Below, in pieces: positions 1 through 9,120 of a stretch of DNA of 64,000 bases. The number at the start of each line of letters is the position of its first letter. The first letter of the stretch is position 1. The position numbers and the translations under genes were made by a program. The stretch is taken from positions 3,058,501 to 3,122,500 of the forward strand of contig NZ_LT629763.1 of assembly GCF_900105255.1 (NCBI RefSeq), in the 5' to 3' direction. Source of the stretch: Halopseudomonas sabulinigri. GTDB taxonomy: Bacteria; Pseudomonadota; Gammaproteobacteria; Pseudomonadales; Pseudomonadaceae. The notes beneath the pieces were generated by a model, which saw only the letters and a program-made list of their open reading frames with translations, was not told the origin of the DNA and ran no database searches.

Positions 1-611
<611 letters not shown>

Positions 612-791
612 AGCCCATTACCCCCAGCCAGCAAAGCAGCCAAGTATACGGGTTTCGGGGTGGTGGCGGCAAAGGCAGCGGCAAAAAGACCTGGGCCTTA
701 GAGGCTGTAACCGGGTGTGTCATAAAGTCGCCGGCAAATGCCGTGCACTGCCTTGGCAGCGTGTTAAAATCGCGCTTTTTTTGGAGCAGTC

Positions 792-2162
792 ATGCATCAG
801 GCCGATTCCATGAGCCCGTTGGAGCGCCGCGCAGCCATCTCGCTGGCGTTGGTGTTTGCTTTTCGCATGCTCGGATTGTTCATGGTGTTGCCGGTGCTGG
901 CGACCTACGGCCAGGGCCTGGCTGGCGCGACGCCGGTGCTGATTGGCATGGCGATCGGTTGTTACGGGCTGACGCAAGCGTTCCTGCAGATTCCCTTCGG
1001 CATGCTGTCCGACCGTATTGGACGCAAGCCGGTGATCCTATTCGGCTTGCTGTTGTTTGCACTGGGTGGCCTGGTGGCGGCGCAGGCTGACAGTATCCAG
1101 CAGGTCATTGCTGGCCGCATCCTGCAGGGCGCTGGCGCTATCGCTGCCGCTGTAATGGCGCTGGTGGCTGATCTGACGCAGGAGCAGAATCGCACCAAGG
1201 CGATGGCCATGATCGGCATGAGTATTGGCAGCGCCTTTGCTGTGGCGATGGTCGCCGGACCAGTGGTCGCGGGGTTGGCTGGCTTGCACGGCGTGTTTCT
1301 GTCGACCAGTGCGCTGGCGGTAGTGGGTATGTTGCTGGTGTTCTTCTGCGTGCCGACCCCGCAAACGCCCTTGCGTCATCGCGAGGCGGGTGTTGTCAAG
1401 GCTGCCTTTCTGCCGGCGCTGCGCAATCCCGACTTACTGCGACTCAACTACGGTATCGCTTCGCTGCACGCAATCTTGATGGCTACCTTTATCGCCGTGC
1501 CGCTGGCGTTGCAGCAGCACGCGCATCTGCCGAAAGAAGAGCACTGGTGGGTTTATCTGGCAGCGCTGCTGATCTCCTTCTTCGGCATGGTGCCCTTTAT
1601 CATCTATGCCGAGAAGCAGCGGCAGATGAAGCGGGTCGTGCTGGGTGCGGTGGCGGTCCTGGTGCTGGTGCAACCGCTGTTCTGGCTGAGCATGAACTCA
1701 TTGCCCTGGCTGGTGGCGACCATAGTGGTGTTTTTCATCGGGTTTAACCTGCTGGAGGCTACCCTGCCATCGCTGCTCAGCAAGATTGCCCCGGCTGGCG
1801 GCAAGGGCACGGCGATGGGGGTTTACTCCACCAGCCAGTTTGCCGGCGCCGCCCTTGGTGGGGTGATGGGCGGCTGGATGTTTGGCCACTTCGGGTTGGC
1901 TGGCGTGTTCATCGGTTGCGGGCTCTTGGCACTGTCGTGGTGGTTGATTGGTGTTACCATGAACGAACCGCCTTATGTGACCAGCTACCGTCTGGCGCTG
2001 TCTGCCGAGCAGGTAGACGAAGCAGCGCTGGCGGCCAGATTGCTGGCCGTGCCGGGGGTGGCAGAGGCAATCATCGTGGCGGAAGACGCCGCAGCCTATT
2101 TGAAAGTAGATACCAAAGAGCTGGATCGTGAGGCGCTGGACCGGGTTGTTGCACCCGTTTGA
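792..2162 (+). CDS. MFS exporter of YajR type with C-terminal YAM domain
   Basis: A 456-residue inner-membrane transporter of the major facilitator superfamily. Twelve hydrophobic segments can be followed from about residue 12 to 395. The loop after helix 2 carries MFS motif A ([11 protein letters not shown]). Residues from about 395 to 456 form a soluble tail ([16 protein letters not shown]...[15 protein letters not shown]). Its length and pattern match the small ferredoxin-like YAM domain that E. coli YajR carries in the same place. The start ATG at 792 follows GGAGCAG. ssb lies 27 bp downstream, as in P. aeruginosa. The substrate cannot be read from sequence; multidrug efflux is the usual database label for the family. 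Confidence 0.85.
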   Translation: MHQADSMSPLERRAAISLALVFAFRMLGLFMVLPVLATYGQGLAGATPVLIGMAIGCYGLTQAFLQIPFGMLSDRIGRKPVILFGLLLFALGGLVAAQADSIQQVIAGRILQGAGAIAAAVMALVADLTQEQNRTKAMAMIGMSIGSAFAVAMVAGPVVAGLAGLHGVFLSTSALAVVGMLLVFFCVPTPQTPLRHREAGVVKAAFLPALRNPDLLRLNYGIASLHAILMATFIAVPLALQQHAHLPKEEHWWVYLAALLISFFGMVPFIIYAEKQRQMKRVVLGAVAVLVLVQPLFWLSMNSLPWLVATIVVFFIGFNLLEATLPSLLSKIAPAGGKGTAMGVYSTSQFAGAALGGVMGGWMFGHFGLAGVFIGCGLLALSWWLIGVTMNEPPYVTSYRLALSAEQVDEAALAARLLAVPGVAEAIIVAEDAAAYLKVDTKELDREALDRVVAPV

Positions 2163-2189
2163 TCACCCCAGACAGAGAGGAGAAGAAGA

Positions 2190-2675
2190 ATGGCCAGAGG
2201 CGTCAACAAAGTAATTTTGATCGGTAATGTCGGTGGTGATCCCGAAGTGCGCTACATGCCCAACGGCAACGCGGTGGCCAACGTCACCCTGGCAACCACT
2301 GACAGCTGGAAAGACAAACAGTCTGGCCAGCAACAAGAGCGCACCGAGTGGCACCGTGTGGTGTTCTTCGGCCGTATCGCTGAGGTGGTGGGTGAGTACG
2401 CACGCAAGGGCTCCAAGCTCTATGTTGAAGGCCGCCTGCAGACCCGCGAGTGGGAAAAGGACGGCGTCAAGCGCTATACCACAGAAGTGGTAGTCGACAT
2501 GGGTGGTCAGATGCAACTGCTCGACGGCCGTCCCTCCGGTGGCGAGCAGAACATGGCGCCGCGTCAGCAGCCCTCGCGTCCGGCGCCGCAGCAACAGCCC
2601 GCGGCACAGCCTCAGCAAGCACCGCAGCAATCGGCTCCGGATTACGACAGCTTTGATGATGACATTCCGTTCTAG
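2190..2675 (+). CDS. ssb: Single-stranded DNA-binding protein SSB
   Basis: SSB coats single-stranded DNA in replication, repair and recombination. The 161-residue product has the N-terminal OB fold ([21 protein letters not shown], with the family's [12 protein letters not shown] and [11 protein letters not shown] strands). A Gln/Pro/Ala-rich linker spans about 118-150. It ends in the acidic tip DDDIPF, which recruits partner proteins. The ATG follows a strong AGGAGAAGAAGA ribosome-binding site. Proximity to divergent uvrA is conserved in pseudomonads. A hairpin terminator follows directly. Confidence 0.97.
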   Translation: MARGVNKVILIGNVGGDPEVRYMPNGNAVANVTLATTDSWKDKQSGQQQERTEWHRVVFFGRIAEVVGEYARKGSKLYVEGRLQTREWEKDGVKRYTTEVVVDMGGQMQLLDGRPSGGEQNMAPRQQPSRPAPQQQPAAQPQQAPQQSAPDYDSFDDDIPF

Positions 2676-2719
2676 AATGTAGCTGTTGCCAAAACCCGGC
2701 ATGACCTAGGATGAATTTC

Positions 2720-2740
2720 CCCGGTCAGCCGGGTTTTTTT
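2720..2740 (+). terminator. Intrinsic terminator after ssb
   Basis: The stem CCCGG-TCAG-CCGGG (2720-2733) is followed by seven T. An alternative, longer pairing of AAAACCCGGC at 2691-2700 with GCCGGGTTTT at 2728-2737 would use the same 3' arm. Either form ends the ssb transcript. Confidence 0.8.
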
Positions 2741-2829
2741 ATGGCTCGTGGAAAGCGCTGTGGTCCGATCAGGTGTGCAGACGTGGGCGGGTTGCCTCTG
2801 GGTTGCAAGCAAGCAAGAAGGGTTCATCT

Positions 2830-3507
2830 ATGTCAGAAGTGTATTTTGTGCGCCACGGCCAGGCCTCATTTGGTTCCGATAATTACGATCTGCTCTCGGA
2901 AAAAGGCCATCAGCAAGCGCGTCTGCTGGGTGATTACTTCAGCGCTCAGGGGCTGCAGTTTGATCATATGATCACTGGCGACATGGTGCGTCATCGCGAG
3001 ACGGCGCAGGGTATCTGTGAGGGGTTGGGTATTGCCGAGTCGAGCTTCGAGGTGCTGCCGGAACTCAACGAGTTTGACTTTCACTCGGTGCTGCACGCGT
3101 TTCTGGCTCAGCATCCGGATCAGGCGTTGCCCGACAAGCCGGTGGTGGCGGATTACTTCAAGCGGCTCAAGCAGGGCATCGTGCTCTGGTCGGAGGGCCG
3201 CCTGGAAGGTCAGCTACCGGAAACCTGGGCACACTTCGAAGAGCGCATTGTGCATGCGCGTGAGCACATCATGCGCCACTACAAGGGGCAGCGGGTACTG
3301 GCGGTCAGTTCCGGTGGGGCTATCGCCATGCTGGTGCGCCAATTGCTGGAGGCGCCGAGCAAGACCATGGTCGAGCTGAATCTGCAGACGCGTAATACCG
3401 GCTTGATTCACTGCGTGTTCAATCAGCGTTCGATGCGCCTGAGCAGCTTTAACAGTGTGCCGCATCTGGATGCTCCCGAGCGCCGCGAGCTGATCACCTA
3501 TACCTGA
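2830..3507 (+). CDS. Histidine phosphatase family protein (phosphoglycerate-mutase fold)
   Basis: A 225-residue cytoplasmic protein of the branch-1 histidine phosphatase superfamily. The catalytic RHG signature is at the N-terminus (VYFVRHGQASFG, phospho-acceptor His near residue 9). The second conserved His region is represented by ERIVHAREHIM and LAVSSGGAIAML. The reading frame is open 19 codons further upstream, but the ATG at 2830 puts RHG at its normal distance from the start. The substrate is unknown; the length and the GQASFGSDNYD context fit the SixA/PhoE-like uncharacterised phosphatases common in Pseudomonas. It stands alone between the ssb terminator and the RmlD-like gene. Confidence 0.8.
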   Translation: MSEVYFVRHGQASFGSDNYDLLSEKGHQQARLLGDYFSAQGLQFDHMITGDMVRHRETAQGICEGLGIAESSFEVLPELNEFDFHSVLHAFLAQHPDQALPDKPVVADYFKRLKQGIVLWSEGRLEGQLPETWAHFEERIVHAREHIMRHYKGQRVLAVSSGGAIAMLVRQLLEAPSKTMVELNLQTRNTGLIHCVFNQRSMRLSSFNSVPHLDAPERRELITYT

Positions 3508-3596
3508 CGCTGACCGGTGCGGCAGGTGACGCGCGACGATTGACACTGCACAATATGCGTCACAGCCAGATATCGGGATAAAAGGGTCAATCAAGC

Positions 3597-4475
3597 ATGC
3601 GCATGCGGGTTTTGCTGCTGGGAGAGGAAACACTGCTGGGACAGTCCCTGCTTAGCCAGGCGGCGGCGGAGGATATTGTTTTTTTGCAGGTCGGTGGCAA
3701 CGAAGCTTGCCAGCCCGCGGCGATCGACGGCTGGCTGGACGATCTGGCACCCGATGCCGTAGTCAACCTGGCGCACTACCACCAGCAGTTTCAGTTGGTG
3801 CAAGCCAGCGGCGAGCAGCTGGAGGTGTTGCGGTCCTTCAGCGAACGGCTGATCGAAGCCTGTGCGCAGCGCGATCTGCTGCTGTGCATGCTATCCAATA
3901 CCCGGGTGTTTGATGGTGAGAAAGGCACCGCTTACACCGAAAAGGATGAGTTGACCCCCATCGGCGAGCAGGGCGCCACCCAGGCGGCATTGGATGACCT
4001 GTTGCGTCAGCGCTGCCGCCGACACCTGTTGCTGCGCTTCAGCTGGTTGCTGGATGCCTCGGGCGATGGCTTGCTGGGGCGCCTGATCAATCAGCTGCAG
4101 GCCAGTCAGCAGGTCGCGCTGGCGGAAGAGTGGCGTGGCAATCCGACGCCGGTGCAGGATGCGGCGCGGGTGATTCTGGCAGCCATCAAACAGCTGGACT
4201 GCGACTCGGAGGTTTACGGCGTGTATCACTATGGTAGCGCCGAGGTGTCCAGCTGGATCAGTCTGGCGATGGGGCTGGGGCAGGAGCTGCGCATGCTGGA
4301 GCGGCTGCCGCAGGAGCCGGTTATTCAGCCGGTGGCCTACAGCGAGCAAGTGGCCGCGCAGTTTGAACCGCAAAATGCCGCCCTGAATGGTCGGCGCCTG
4401 CTACATGTGTTCGGCATCAAGCCCAGGGCCTGGCGGGTGGGGTTGAGCGAGCTGCTGCAACCCCTGGCCGACTGA
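3597..4475 (+). CDS. RmlD-like sugar-nucleotide reductase homologue lacking catalytic residues
   Basis: This 292-residue protein has the outline of an extended short-chain dehydrogenase of the RmlD (dTDP-4-dehydrorhamnose reductase) group. An N-terminal beta-alpha-beta start is followed by DAVVNLAHYH, then NTRVFDGEKGTAYTE, which corresponds to the family's D-Y-V-F-D-G motif, and a C-terminal helical half. Two hallmarks are altered. The dinucleotide loop reads GEETLLG instead of GxxGxxG. The catalytic YxxxK region after the FDG motif reads TPIGEQGATQAAL, with neither Tyr nor Lys where expected. It may therefore be a structural or regulatory relative rather than an active reductase. The start is ATG 3597, with a second ATG two codons on. 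No other rhamnose genes are nearby. Confidence 0.65.
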   Translation: MRMRVLLLGEETLLGQSLLSQAAAEDIVFLQVGGNEACQPAAIDGWLDDLAPDAVVNLAHYHQQFQLVQASGEQLEVLRSFSERLIEACAQRDLLLCMLSNTRVFDGEKGTAYTEKDELTPIGEQGATQAALDDLLRQRCRRHLLLRFSWLLDASGDGLLGRLINQLQASQQVALAEEWRGNPTPVQDAARVILAAIKQLDCDSEVYGVYHYGSAEVSSWISLAMGLGQELRMLERLPQEPVIQPVAYSEQVAAQFEPQNAALNGRRLLHVFGIKPRAWRVGLSELLQPLAD

Positions 4476-4499
4476 GCTGTGATGCCCGTGCGGTTCTGA

Positions 4500-5198
4500 T
4501 CAGAACTTGTAACCCAGCCCTACCATGTAGACCATTGGATCGACATCAACATCAACCTTGAGGCGACCTACACCAGCGAGCTCGGTGTGGCCGGTGGTCT
4601 CGATGTCGATATAGCGCACCTGGGCGTTGAGCATCAGTTTGTCGGTCAGCATGTAATCGGCACCGACCTGCGCCGCCAGACCCCATGAGTTGTCCATGCT
4701 CAGACCATCGAAGCCCTTGGCTTCGGCCGAGCTGCTTACCTCTTCATCGAAGAACCAGGTGAAATTGATACCGGCTCCCAGATACGGCTGGAAGGCCGAG
4801 CTGTTGTGCATTGGGTACCAGACCGCACTCAGGGTCGGCGGCAAATGCTTCAGGGTGCCGAGTTTGCCATTCAGCGCAGACAACCCGGCCGGTGAACCAC
4901 TGACGCCAACATCATGGCTGAAGGGGGTGGCGGCGAGCAGTTCGATGCCCAGGTTATCGGTCACCATGTAGGCGAAGTTCAAACCCAGCTGGGTATCGCT
5001 GTCCAGGGTAGCGCTGCCACCCAGGTCGCCCAGCGCTGCGCTCTTGATACCGGAGCTGTCTTCATGCGGATCGACGGTGACCGCGCCGGCGCGCACAAGA
5101 ATGTCGCCGGCCTGGTGGGCCTGAGCAGTGATCGACACCGCCAGAAGTGCGGGAGCAAGCAGCAGGCTGGCGGACAATTGGGTGGCAAAGCGTGACAT
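4500..5198 (-). CDS. ompW: OmpW family outer-membrane protein
   Basis: OmpW proteins are small eight-stranded beta barrels of the outer membrane that offer a hydrophobic channel. The 232-residue product starts at ATG 5198, preceded by AGGAGAC. An ATG-less upstream extension of the frame was rejected. A signal peptide (SLLLAPALLAVSITAQAHQ) is followed by AGDILVRAGAVTVDP, the typical OmpW N-terminus. The interior has LKHLPPTLSAVWYP and AWSF-like strands, and the chain ends in YMVGLGYKF with the terminal Phe used by the BAM complex. It is divergent from the TonB2-type operon, so the intergenic Fur-like box could serve either gene. OmpW often responds to oxygen, iron or salt; the response here is not known. 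Confidence 0.9.
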   Translation of the reverse strand: MSRFATQLSASLLLAPALLAVSITAQAHQAGDILVRAGAVTVDPHEDSSGIKSAALGDLGGSATLDSDTQLGLNFAYMVTDNLGIELLAATPFSHDVGVSGSPAGLSALNGKLGTLKHLPPTLSAVWYPMHNSSAFQPYLGAGINFTWFFDEEVSSSAEAKGFDGLSMDNSWGLAAQVGADYMLTDKLMLNAQVRYIDIETTGHTELAGVGRLKVDVDVDPMVYMVGLGYKF

Positions 5199-5329
5199 GG
5201 TCTGTCTCCTTGATAAGTGAACAGGGACGACTTTAATCATCCGGCGCGGTGCAGATATTGATTTGGAGCAACAGACACGCGAGGCGGCCTGCGACAGGCT
5301 GCCGCAGAGCGGTTGAAGTCTGTGGGCGC

Positions 5330-5348
5330 AAAGATGATAATGGTTCTC
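5330..5348 (+). promoter_or_regulatory. Fur-like box upstream of the TonB2-type operon
   Basis: AAAGATGATAATGGTTCTC matches the 19-bp Fur consensus GATAATGATAATCATTATC at 13 positions by hand alignment, including an intact GATAAT core. It ends 42 bp before the first ATG of the operon. Iron repression would suit genes that energise siderophore uptake. Confidence 0.5.
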
Positions 5349-5390
5349 TTTTAGGTCAAGTCAGGCCATCACCCCTTGGGGAGAATGTGA

Positions 5391-6149
5391 ATGAAAGCAG
5401 TTTGGCTAACGGCATTGTTGAGCCTGCCATTGGTAGCGCAGGCGCAATCGGTGCAGCAGGCGCAGCAGCAAAGCAGTGAGCTGACTGCTGCCGCGGTGGC
5501 GTCGCAGCAGCGGATTGATCAACTGGACGACGCTACACGCAGCGCGCTGGAGACCTACCGGCAGGCCAATCAGCAGATCAGCCAGTTGGGCGAATACAAC
5601 AGTCGCATGGAGCAGGTGGTGGCGCAGCAGCAACAGGAGCTGACTAGCCTGCAGGAGCAGTTGGGCGGCATTGAACACACCCAGGCCGAGATGCGCCCGC
5701 TGATTCGGCGCATGGTCGAGTCACTGGAGCAGTTTATCGCCGTTGATCTGCCGTTCCTGCCCGAAGAGCGCGAGGATCGAGTCGCGCGCTTGCAGGACCT
5801 GTTGGTGGATCCTGAGGTCAGTATCGCCGAGCTCTACCGCCGGGTGCTTGAGGCGTACCAGATCGAGAGCGACTATGGCCGCACGCTGGAAGCCTGGCGT
5901 GGCGAGCTGGTCCAGGGTGACGACGCGCGAGTCGTCGAGTTTCTACGCGTGGGACGCCTGATGCTGTTTTACCAAACGCTGGATGGCCAGGAGCAGGGTT
6001 ACTGGGACAGCGCAACGCGCAGCTGGCAGCCGCTGCCCAGCGGGTATCGCCGCACGCTGGATCAGGGGTTGGCGATTGCCCGCACTGAACAGATGCCGGT
6101 GATGTTGCGCTTGCCGCTGCCTGCGGTCAGCCAGGAGGTGACGCCATGA
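5391..6149 (+). CDS. DUF3450 periplasmic coiled-coil protein of the TonB2/TtpC operon
   Basis: The 252-residue product starts with a signal peptide (MKAVWLTALLSLPLVAQAQS). A long Gln-rich helical stretch follows (about 20-115, probably coiled coil), then a compact C-terminal part containing VDLPFLPEEREDRVARL and QTLDGQEQGYWD. This is the DUF3450 architecture. DUF3450 genes stand first in many marine TonB2-type clusters in front of a TtpC-like ExbB fusion. Their exact role is unknown; a periplasmic structural role beside the motor is inference. Its stop overlaps the start of the next gene as ATGA, which implies translational coupling. Confidence 0.85.
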   Translation: MKAVWLTALLSLPLVAQAQSVQQAQQQSSELTAAAVASQQRIDQLDDATRSALETYRQANQQISQLGEYNSRMEQVVAQQQQELTSLQEQLGGIEHTQAEMRPLIRRMVESLEQFIAVDLPFLPEEREDRVARLQDLLVDPEVSIAELYRRVLEAYQIESDYGRTLEAWRGELVQGDDARVVEFLRVGRLMLFYQTLDGQEQGYWDSATRSWQPLPSGYRRTLDQGLAIARTEQMPVMLRLPLPAVSQEVTP

Positions 6150-7498
6150 AGCGCCTATGGATAGGATGTTTGTTGATGACGCTGCTGCCGCTTGGGCAAG
6201 TGCAGGCGCAGGCGCCAAGTAAACAGGATCTGCTGCGCAGCATTCGTGAAACCCGTAGCGCGGAAGAGGCGCAAATGCGCGCCCGTGAGCAGGCCTTCGT
6301 GCAAGAGCAAGGTCGGCAGCAACAGCGCATGGCCGCGGCGGTGCGCGAGCGGGATCAGCTGCAGGCCAGCGCTGATGCGCTGGATGCCCGCTTCAAACAG
6401 CAAAGTGAAGCCCTGGCGGCGGTCAAGGCCGAGCTGAGCGAGCGCAGTGGCAACCTCGGCGAATTGTTCGGTGTGGTGCGTCAGGGTGCCGGCGATACTC
6501 GCAGTCAGTGGCAGGACTCGCTGCTCAACAGCCGCTTTCCGGAGCGATTGAAAGAGCTGGATGCATTGGCGCAAAGCCAGCGTATTCCTCAGGTAGAGCA
6601 GTTGGAACAGTTCTGGTATCGCCTGCAGCAGGACATGACCGCCAGCGGCGAGATCAGCCGCTATGAGGCCCCGGTGGTGGACCGCCACGGCCAGACACGC
6701 GCACAACAGGTGGTCAGCGTGGGACCTTTTGTGGCGCTGAGCGAGCAGCAATATCTGAGCTATCAGCCGGACAGCCAGCAACTGGTCAGCCTCGAGCGCC
6801 AGCCAGATGGGACGGGTTTGATCGCTGATTTTGTCGGCCCGCGTGAGGCGCTGGCTGACCTCTGGCTGGACCCTTCGCGCGGCAGCGTGCTTGACCAGCT
6901 GCAACGCAAGCCGCAGCTGCTTGAGCGGGTAATGCAGGGCGGTATTGTTGGTTACGTGATCATTGTGCTGGGGGTGTTGGGAATCCTGCTGGCGCTGGTG
7001 TGTCTGTTCTGGCTGCAGGGCGTGCAGCGCCGGGTTGACCGTCAGGCTGCCGATCTCGACAACCTGCAGGCCAACAACCCCCTGGGCCGGGTTCTCAGTG
7101 TCATCGGCAGCCACCCGCGGCTGGAAGAGCTGGATACCCTGGAGCTCAAGCTGGATGAGGCCATCCTCAAGGAAACGCCCGCGCTGGAGCGGTGGCAGGG
7201 GTTGATCAAGCTACTGGCGGCGGTGGCACCCTTGCTCGGTCTATTGGGTACCGTGACCGGCATGATCGCCACCTTCCAGGCGATCACCCAATACGGCACC
7301 GGTGACCCCAAACTCATGGCCGATGGCATCTCGCAGGCACTGGTGACCACGGTGCTGGGTCTGGTAGCGGCCATTCCGCTGCTGTTCATGCACAGCCTGG
7401 TGGGGGCGCGCAGCAAGGCGCTAATTCAACTGCTGGAGCAGCAGAGTGCCGGGCTGATCGCCCTTCATCTGGGTGGCGGAGACAAGCCGCGTGATTGA
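6146..7498 (+). CDS. ttpC: TtpC-like MotA/TolQ/ExbB proton-channel protein with periplasmic N-terminal extension
   Basis: This 450-residue protein fuses a signal peptide and coiled-coil periplasmic region (about 25-110) to a MotA/TolQ/ExbB membrane domain. Membrane segments lie near 272-292 (GYVIIVLGVLGILLALVCLF) and in the last third, around LLGLLGTVTGMIATFQAI and ALVTTVLGLVAAIPLLFMH. In Vibrio, TtpC is an essential extra component of the TonB2 system and has this architecture. Here it sits between DUF3450 and a normal ExbB, the same order. The start ATG at 6146 overlaps the upstream stop, and its stop overlaps the start region of exbB. Function is transferred from Vibrio by architecture and context. 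Confidence 0.85.
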   Translation: MKRLWIGCLLMTLLPLGQVQAQAPSKQDLLRSIRETRSAEEAQMRAREQAFVQEQGRQQQRMAAAVRERDQLQASADALDARFKQQSEALAAVKAELSERSGNLGELFGVVRQGAGDTRSQWQDSLLNSRFPERLKELDALAQSQRIPQVEQLEQFWYRLQQDMTASGEISRYEAPVVDRHGQTRAQQVVSVGPFVALSEQQYLSYQPDSQQLVSLERQPDGTGLIADFVGPREALADLWLDPSRGSVLDQLQRKPQLLERVMQGGIVGYVIIVLGVLGILLALVCLFWLQGVQRRVDRQAADLDNLQANNPLGRVLSVIGSHPRLEELDTLELKLDEAILKETPALERWQGLIKLLAAVAPLLGLLGTVTGMIATFQAITQYGTGDPKLMADGISQALVTTVLGLVAAIPLLFMHSLVGARSKALIQLLEQQSAGLIALHLGGGDKPRD

Positions 7499-8006
7499 CG
7501 CTTTCTGGCATCTGCGGAGTTTTCTCGACAGCGGCGGCTGGGTGCTCTGGAGCATCCTGCTGGCCACGGTGCTGTTGTGGACGCTGATGCTGGAGCGCCT
7601 GTGGTTTTTGGCGCGCGTGTTTCCGGCCGAGGCCAAGGGCTATCAACAAGCCTGGCTGGGGCGTGGTGAACGCCGCAGTCTGGCCGCGCGGCACATCCGG
7701 GGGGCCTGGCTGTCGCAGGCGCAGCAGCGGCTTAACCGCTATCTGCCGATGGTGCGTGTGCTGATCGCGCTGTGTCCGCTGTTGGGGTTGCTCGGTACGG
7801 TAAGCGGCATGATTCAGGTGTTCGACGTCATGGCCCTGAGTGGCAACGGCAACCCGCGGGCGATGGCCGCTGGCGTGTCGCGCGCTACCGTGCCGACCAT
7901 GGCCGGCATGGTCATCGCCATCAGTGGATTATTTTGTCTGGCGCGGCTCGATCAGCAGTCGCGTCGGGCCCTGCAGCGGTTGTCCGACCGCCTGCGTCAC
8001 GAATAG
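7491..8006 (+). CDS. exbB: ExbB-type biopolymer transport protein
   Basis: A 171-residue inner-membrane proton-channel subunit that energises TonB together with ExbD. Three membrane segments are visible: about 14-32 (VLWSILLATVLLWTLML), 85-110 and 130-150 (LIALCPLLGLLGTVSGMIQVF and VPTMAGMVIAISGLFCLA). The last two carry the ExbB/TolQ/MotA signature. Two GTG starts are possible, 7473 and 7491. I prefer 7491 because GGCGGAGA lies at proper distance before it. It overlaps the ttpC stop. The short length fits ExbB2-type proteins rather than the 240-residue TonB1-associated ExbB. Confidence 0.88.
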   Translation: MIDAFWHLRSFLDSGGWVLWSILLATVLLWTLMLERLWFLARVFPAEAKGYQQAWLGRGERRSLAARHIRGAWLSQAQQRLNRYLPMVRVLIALCPLLGLLGTVSGMIQVFDVMALSGNGNPRAMAAGVSRATVPTMAGMVIAISGLFCLARLDQQSRRALQRLSDRLRHE

Positions 8007-8017
8007 GAAGTTACCCC

Positions 8018-8431
8018 ATGCGGATGCGCAGACACCACAGTACGGCGGATGACGAAGCCGGTATCGACCTGACGCCGATGCTGGATATCGTGTTCATCAT
8101 GCTGATCTTCTTCATTGTCACCAGCTCCTTCATCAAGGAGTCGGGTATTACGGTTGAGCGGCCCTCTGCCGCCAGCGCGGCCGAGCAGCCCAAGGGCAAT
8201 ATTCTGATTGCGGTCAGCGCCGACGGCGAAATCTGGATCGACCGCAAACAGGTGGACATTCGCGCCGTGCGGGCCGCGGTCGAGCGGATGCGGGTGGATC
8301 AGCCCGACAGCACAGTCGTTGTGCAGGCCGACAAGGACGCCCGCAGCGGTCTTGTTATCCGCGTGATGGATCAGGCCAAGTTGGCGGGTGTTGAGGCGGT
8401 GGCGCTGGCCGCGACGGCGGAAAGCCGCTGA
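8018..8431 (+). CDS. exbD: ExbD-type biopolymer transport protein
   Basis: A 137-residue partner of ExbB. The single transmembrane helix is near residues 20-40 (LTPMLDIVFIMLIFFIVTSS) and contains the conserved proton-carrying Asp. A periplasmic domain follows, with VSADGEIWIDRKQV and VVVQADKDARSGLVIRVMD, typical of ExbD/TolR. The frame is open further upstream, but the ATG at 8018 after AGGAAG gives the normal N-terminus. The TGA stop shares a base with the tonB ATG (TGATG). Confidence 0.92.
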   Translation: MRMRRHHSTADDEAGIDLTPMLDIVFIMLIFFIVTSSFIKESGITVERPSAASAAEQPKGNILIAVSADGEIWIDRKQVDIRAVRAAVERMRVDQPDSTVVVQADKDARSGLVIRVMDQAKLAGVEAVALAATAESR

Positions 8432-9120
8432 TGCGATTGCTGCTGAGCTTTATCGGCGCTGTGCTGGTGGCGCTGGCGCTGTTCACCCTGATGGTGCTGC
8501 TGATCATGCCACCAACGGACGACCCGCAGGCGCCGCAGGAGCTGCTGCGCATAGGTGTAGTGCGCAGTGTCAGTGATACGGCCAGCGAAGATCCGAGCCA
8601 GCAGTTGCAGCGCCCGGAGCGTCCCGAGCCACCCGAACCGGTCACCGAGCTCCAGGTGGATGCGCCCACTGCGCAGCAAATGCCCGATCTGCAGCTACAG
8701 ATAGAAGTGCCGCAGTTGCAGAACGCGCTAAGCCTGAGCGTTGCTCCGGCGCAGAGTGATTTGCGCCCGGCGCCGGCTGCACCCGCTCCTGCGCCTGCGC
8801 CCAGTCCGGCTGCTGCCGCGCCTCCGCCCGGCAGCGCCGAAGAAGTGACGCCACTGGTAGATATTCCCCCCAATTACCCGCGCCGGGCCCAGTCTGCTGG
8901 AATCGAAGGCGAAGTGACCCTGCGCTTTACCATCACCCCGGACGGCAAGGTAGAGAATCTGCGGGTGATTGCCGCTGAGCCGCCCGGCGTGTTCGAGCGT
9001 GAGGCCCGCCGAGCGGTCAGCCGCTGGCGCTTTTCACCGCGGCGGGAAAACGGTCGCGCGGTGGCGCGCGACGCCACCAAAACGCTGTACTTCCGCATGG
9101 AAAAGGGGCGACGCAGATGA
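8431..9120 (+). CDS. tonB: TonB family protein
   Basis: A 229-residue periplasm-spanning protein that carries energy from ExbB/ExbD to outer-membrane receptors. The N-terminal anchor is at about 1-27. A Pro/Gln/Glu-rich spacer runs from about 30 to 145 (with an alternating Ala-Pro tract near 113-135). The C-terminal TonB domain is at 148-229, starting VDIPPNYPRRAQSAGIEGEV. The domain has the family's G-x-V-x-L-x-F-x-I pattern and the later RRAVSRWRFSP. Start is coupled to exbD and stop to the next gene (ATGA). The window encodes one clear receptor that could use it, BtuB at 44-46 kb. Confidence 0.9.
   Translation: MRLLLSFIGAVLVALALFTLMVLLIMPPTDDPQAPQELLRIGVVRSVSDTASEDPSQQLQRPERPEPPEPVTELQVDAPTAQQMPDLQLQIEVPQLQNALSLSVAPAQSDLRPAPAAPAPAPAPSPAAAAPPPGSAEEVTPLVDIPPNYPRRAQSAGIEGEVTLRFTITPDGKVENLRVIAAEPPGVFEREARRAVSRWRFSPRRENGRAVARDATKTLYFRMEKGRRR

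Noticed and set aside
612..791. LexA box between uvrA and the MFS gene
   Set aside because: Only a partial CTGT half (at about 704) is present, with no matching ACAG at the right spacing.
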